This document shows positions 5,908 through 7,315 of a stretch of 7,315 bases of DNA, piece after piece (within the stretch, counting starts at the first letter, position 1; every line of letters starts with the position of its first letter). Source of the DNA: JANNSW01 sp031431235 (GTDB taxonomy: Bacteria > Pseudomonadota > Alphaproteobacteria > Rhizobiales > Hyphomicrobiaceae). The stretch spans positions 1 through 7,315 of the forward strand of contig JANPDA010000008.1 of assembly GCA_031431235.1 (NCBI GenBank). The letters run 5' to 3'. The notes under the pieces were generated by a model. The model was given only the letters and a program-made list of their open reading frames with translations. It did no database searches and was not told where the DNA came from. The translations under genes were made by a program, and so were the position numbers.

Positions 5908-6330
5908 CTATCTTGCTCGCTTGCGCGCCTCCTGCTCGCGTTCAACGTGAGCTAAGTCGTCGTCGATCAGTGGCGCATACTTGTCCCGGAGACGGGTGAA
6001 CTCTTGCTGCACTATTTCGAGCTCCTCATCGGACATGTGATCGAGTTGAACCAACCCGGTTCTCGCGCCCTCCACGCCGCGCAATAATTCATCGAGTTTC
6101 AGGGCAACAATCCGCGTCTCTCTGTTCTGAGTATTTTGGATCAGGAACACCATCAAGAATGTGATGATCGTTGTCCCGGTGTTGATGAACAACTGCCACG
6201 TGTCCGAGTATGAGAAGTAAGGGCCCGTGAGCCCCCATACCGCAATTGTGAGTAGCGCGAGCATAAAGGCCCAGGGCGACCCTACAGCATGCGCCGTACG
6301 CTCTGCCAGTTGACGGAATGCATTTCTCAT
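5908..6330 (-). CDS. Low affinity iron permease family small membrane protein
   Basis: This is a 140-residue inner-membrane protein with two predicted helices, at about 17-37 (PWAFMLALLTIAVWGLTGPY) and 48-66. The second is followed by the strongly conserved family block NTGTTIITFLMVFLIQNTQN (50-69) and RETRIVALKLDELLRG. The tail (about 97-138) is a charged, probably cytoplasmic coil (EELEIVQQEFTRLRDKY) ending in a basic run. This fits the bacterial proteins grouped with the yeast Fet4 'low affinity iron permease' family (PF04120). The bacterial members are much shorter than Fet4, and iron transport by them is assumed from the name. The start at 6330 is chosen because GGGGAG lies 7 bases upstream and the conserved N-terminus begins there; a longer frame to 6411 has no such site. 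No iron-related neighbours are seen. Confidence 0.9.
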   Translation of the reverse strand: MRNAFRQLAERTAHAVGSPWAFMLALLTIAVWGLTGPYFSYSDTWQLFINTGTTIITFLMVFLIQNTQNRETRIVALKLDELLRGVEGARTGLVQLDHMSDEELEIVQQEFTRLRDKYAPLIDDDLAHVEREQEARKRAR

Positions 6331-6775
6331 GTCTCGGCTCCCCGTGGTTTTATCGAAAGCCCCCTTCGTCGAGGATGAGCTTTCGAGGGACCATGATGTG
6401 GTTAGGTGCACGTGCGATCAAGCCAGTTGGGCCAATGACGGTTCGAGCCGGAAACGCATAGCCACCAAAGCCGGCCCCAGCATCGATTCAACGGCTCGGC
6501 CAAGTGGATGGATGGAGCCAACCATGCTGCATGAGATTTCGGCGGCACAGAGTCAGCCGGTAGCGTTCGCGCATTCGTTCCCCGCAATCTGCCCTTACCT
6601 TCCCTCCGGACCATCTGCGTGTGCAGCAGGCCGTCGCACCCAAGCCCGCTGGTCCTCTGATAGGGGTCGTGGATACCTGGGCGGAGCTTTGCTGTCGGGC
6701 CAGAAGCTGGGTGGCGGTCTCACCCACGCTGAGGTTCCCCAGACAGCTGACCGAAACGTCGGATAGACTCGAGAG
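6331..6775. other. Divergent intergenic region, iron-permease-like / phytase-like genes
   Basis: About 445 bases with no convincing gene. A plus-strand frame (6329-6766) spans most of it but shows no recognisable domain and overlaps the permease start region. A weak possible promoter for the permease-like gene reads on the minus strand TTGATC (6416-6421), 17 bases, CATCAT (6393-6398). Its spacer contains the perfect 8-base palindrome GCACGTGC (6408-6415). A small hairpin TGGGTG/CACCCA (6708-6726) lies about 50 bases before the phytase-like start. It may be decayed coding DNA or simply a regulatory spacer; the sequence does not decide. Confidence 0.4.
6338..6343 (-). promoter_or_regulatory. 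Ribosome binding site of the iron-permease-like gene
   Basis: The minus strand reads GGGGAG 7 bases before the ATG at 6330. It supports the 140-residue product over the 167-residue frame starting at 6411. Confidence 0.65.
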
Positions 6776-7315
6776 ATGACTCGGTCAGGCCCAGGATTCA
6801 ACGCCCAACGGTTGATTTGGCGGGACGTTCCGCTCGGCGTCATCACGCTCGAGAATGGGAGCCGCATGCGACTGACGCTCGGTCTCGGGTCGGGGCTGTC
6901 GCAGCGACCGGGCGATCCGAAGAGCACGATCTGGGCGATCGCCGACCGCGGTCCCAATCTCAAAGTCAAGGCGGCCATCGAACGCTACGGATTGGAGCAT
7001 CTCAAGCCACTCGAGAAGGTCGACGGTGCCAAGATCATGCCGCGCCCCGACATCGGGCCGACGATCTGCCAACTCAGGTTGGACGGCAACGAGGTCCGGC
7101 TGGTTCGACGAATTTCGCTGCTTGGTGCGAGCGGACGGATCGTATCGGGCCTGCCGATCCCCGCAGGCCCCGCCGAAGTCGAGCCCGCGGTTGACCTCAG
7201 TGGCGATGCGGTGGGCAGCGATCCATCTGGTGCCGATACCGAGGCGGTTGTTGCCTTGTCCGATGGGACTTTCTGGGTCGGCGACGAATACGGACCTTCA
7301 CTGCTTCACGTCGGC
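6776..7315 (+). CDS. Esterase-like activity of phytase family protein, 5' part (cut by window end)
   Basis: The frame is open from ATG 6776 to the window edge, giving 180 residues without a stop; an in-frame TAG at 6764 rules out any earlier ATG. Visible motifs are IADRGPN (55-61), GADTEAVVALSDGTFWVGDEYGPS (start 152, end 175) and a following LLHV. The D-x-E, then F-W-V-x-D-E-Y-G-P-S block is the signature of the 'esterase-like activity of phytase' family (PF13449), predicted beta-propeller proteins thought to bind a phosphoester or similar ligand. The true substrate is not known for most members. Many members are exported, but no signal peptide is visible here; the N-terminus MTRSGPGFNAQRLIW is polar. 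The ribosome site is poor (GAGAG directly before the ATG). The C-terminal half lies beyond the window. Confidence 0.85.
   Translation, partial: MTRSGPGFNAQRLIWRDVPLGVITLENGSRMRLTLGLGSGLSQRPGDPKSTIWAIADRGPNLKVKAAIERYGLEHLKPLEKVDGAKIMPRPDIGPTICQLRLDGNEVRLVRRISLLGASGRIVSGLPIPAGPAEVEPAVDLSGDAVGSDPSGADTEAVVALSDGTFWVGDEYGPSLLHVG

Noticed and set aside
6329..6766. 145-residue plus-strand frame between the permease-like and phytase-like genes
   Set aside because: No recognisable domain, no clear ribosome site, overlap with the permease start, and coding-unlike composition; it may be chance or decayed DNA.

Overview
The window is GC-rich chromosomal DNA. It most resembles an alphaproteobacterium, probably Hyphomicrobiales-like or a relative. 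The reasons are the C-terminal OmpA domain with its alphaproteobacterial-style Cys pair, the ppiD-trpE gene pair typical of that class, and a small two-helix 'low affinity iron permease'. The exact taxon cannot be read from the sequence.

Layout, left to right. Positions 1-112 are the right part of a non-coding repeat (copy 1). A small minus-strand membrane protein gene (243-446) follows. After 297 bases with no gene comes a plus-strand gene for a secreted OmpA-family protein (744-1964) with three tandem Cys-containing repeats, closed by a likely intrinsic terminator. Converging on it is a minus-strand pair: ppiD-like (SurA N-terminal/parvulin-like) (3625-5499), then trpE, anthranilate synthase component I (2046-3587, possibly from 3632). 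A good sigma70-like promoter lies at 5581-5610. Next comes a second copy of the repeat (5739-5850, probably 5719-5850), then a minus-strand iron-permease-family gene (5908-6330). A 445-base gap precedes the 5' part of a plus-strand esterase-like phytase-family gene (6776-7315), cut by the window edge.

How the genes relate. ppiD and trpE are probably one transcript: the first makes an inner-membrane periplasmic folding factor, the second commits chorismate to tryptophan. The link looks positional rather than functional. trpG, trpD and trpC, which often follow trpE in this class, are absent; the convergent ompA gene sits there instead. The OmpA-family protein is an envelope protein that should bind peptidoglycan.

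The most unusual feature is the pair of direct repeats, 97 of 112 positions identical without gaps, that bracket the whole small-ORF/ompA/trpE/ppiD block. Each copy ends in a long imperfect hairpin whose base pairing survives most of the changes between copies. Copy 2 also has candidate terminal inverted repeats, so it looks like a MITE-like or other small structured mobile element, or a dispersed regulatory element. I see no CRISPR array, tRNA, rRNA or complete insertion sequence.
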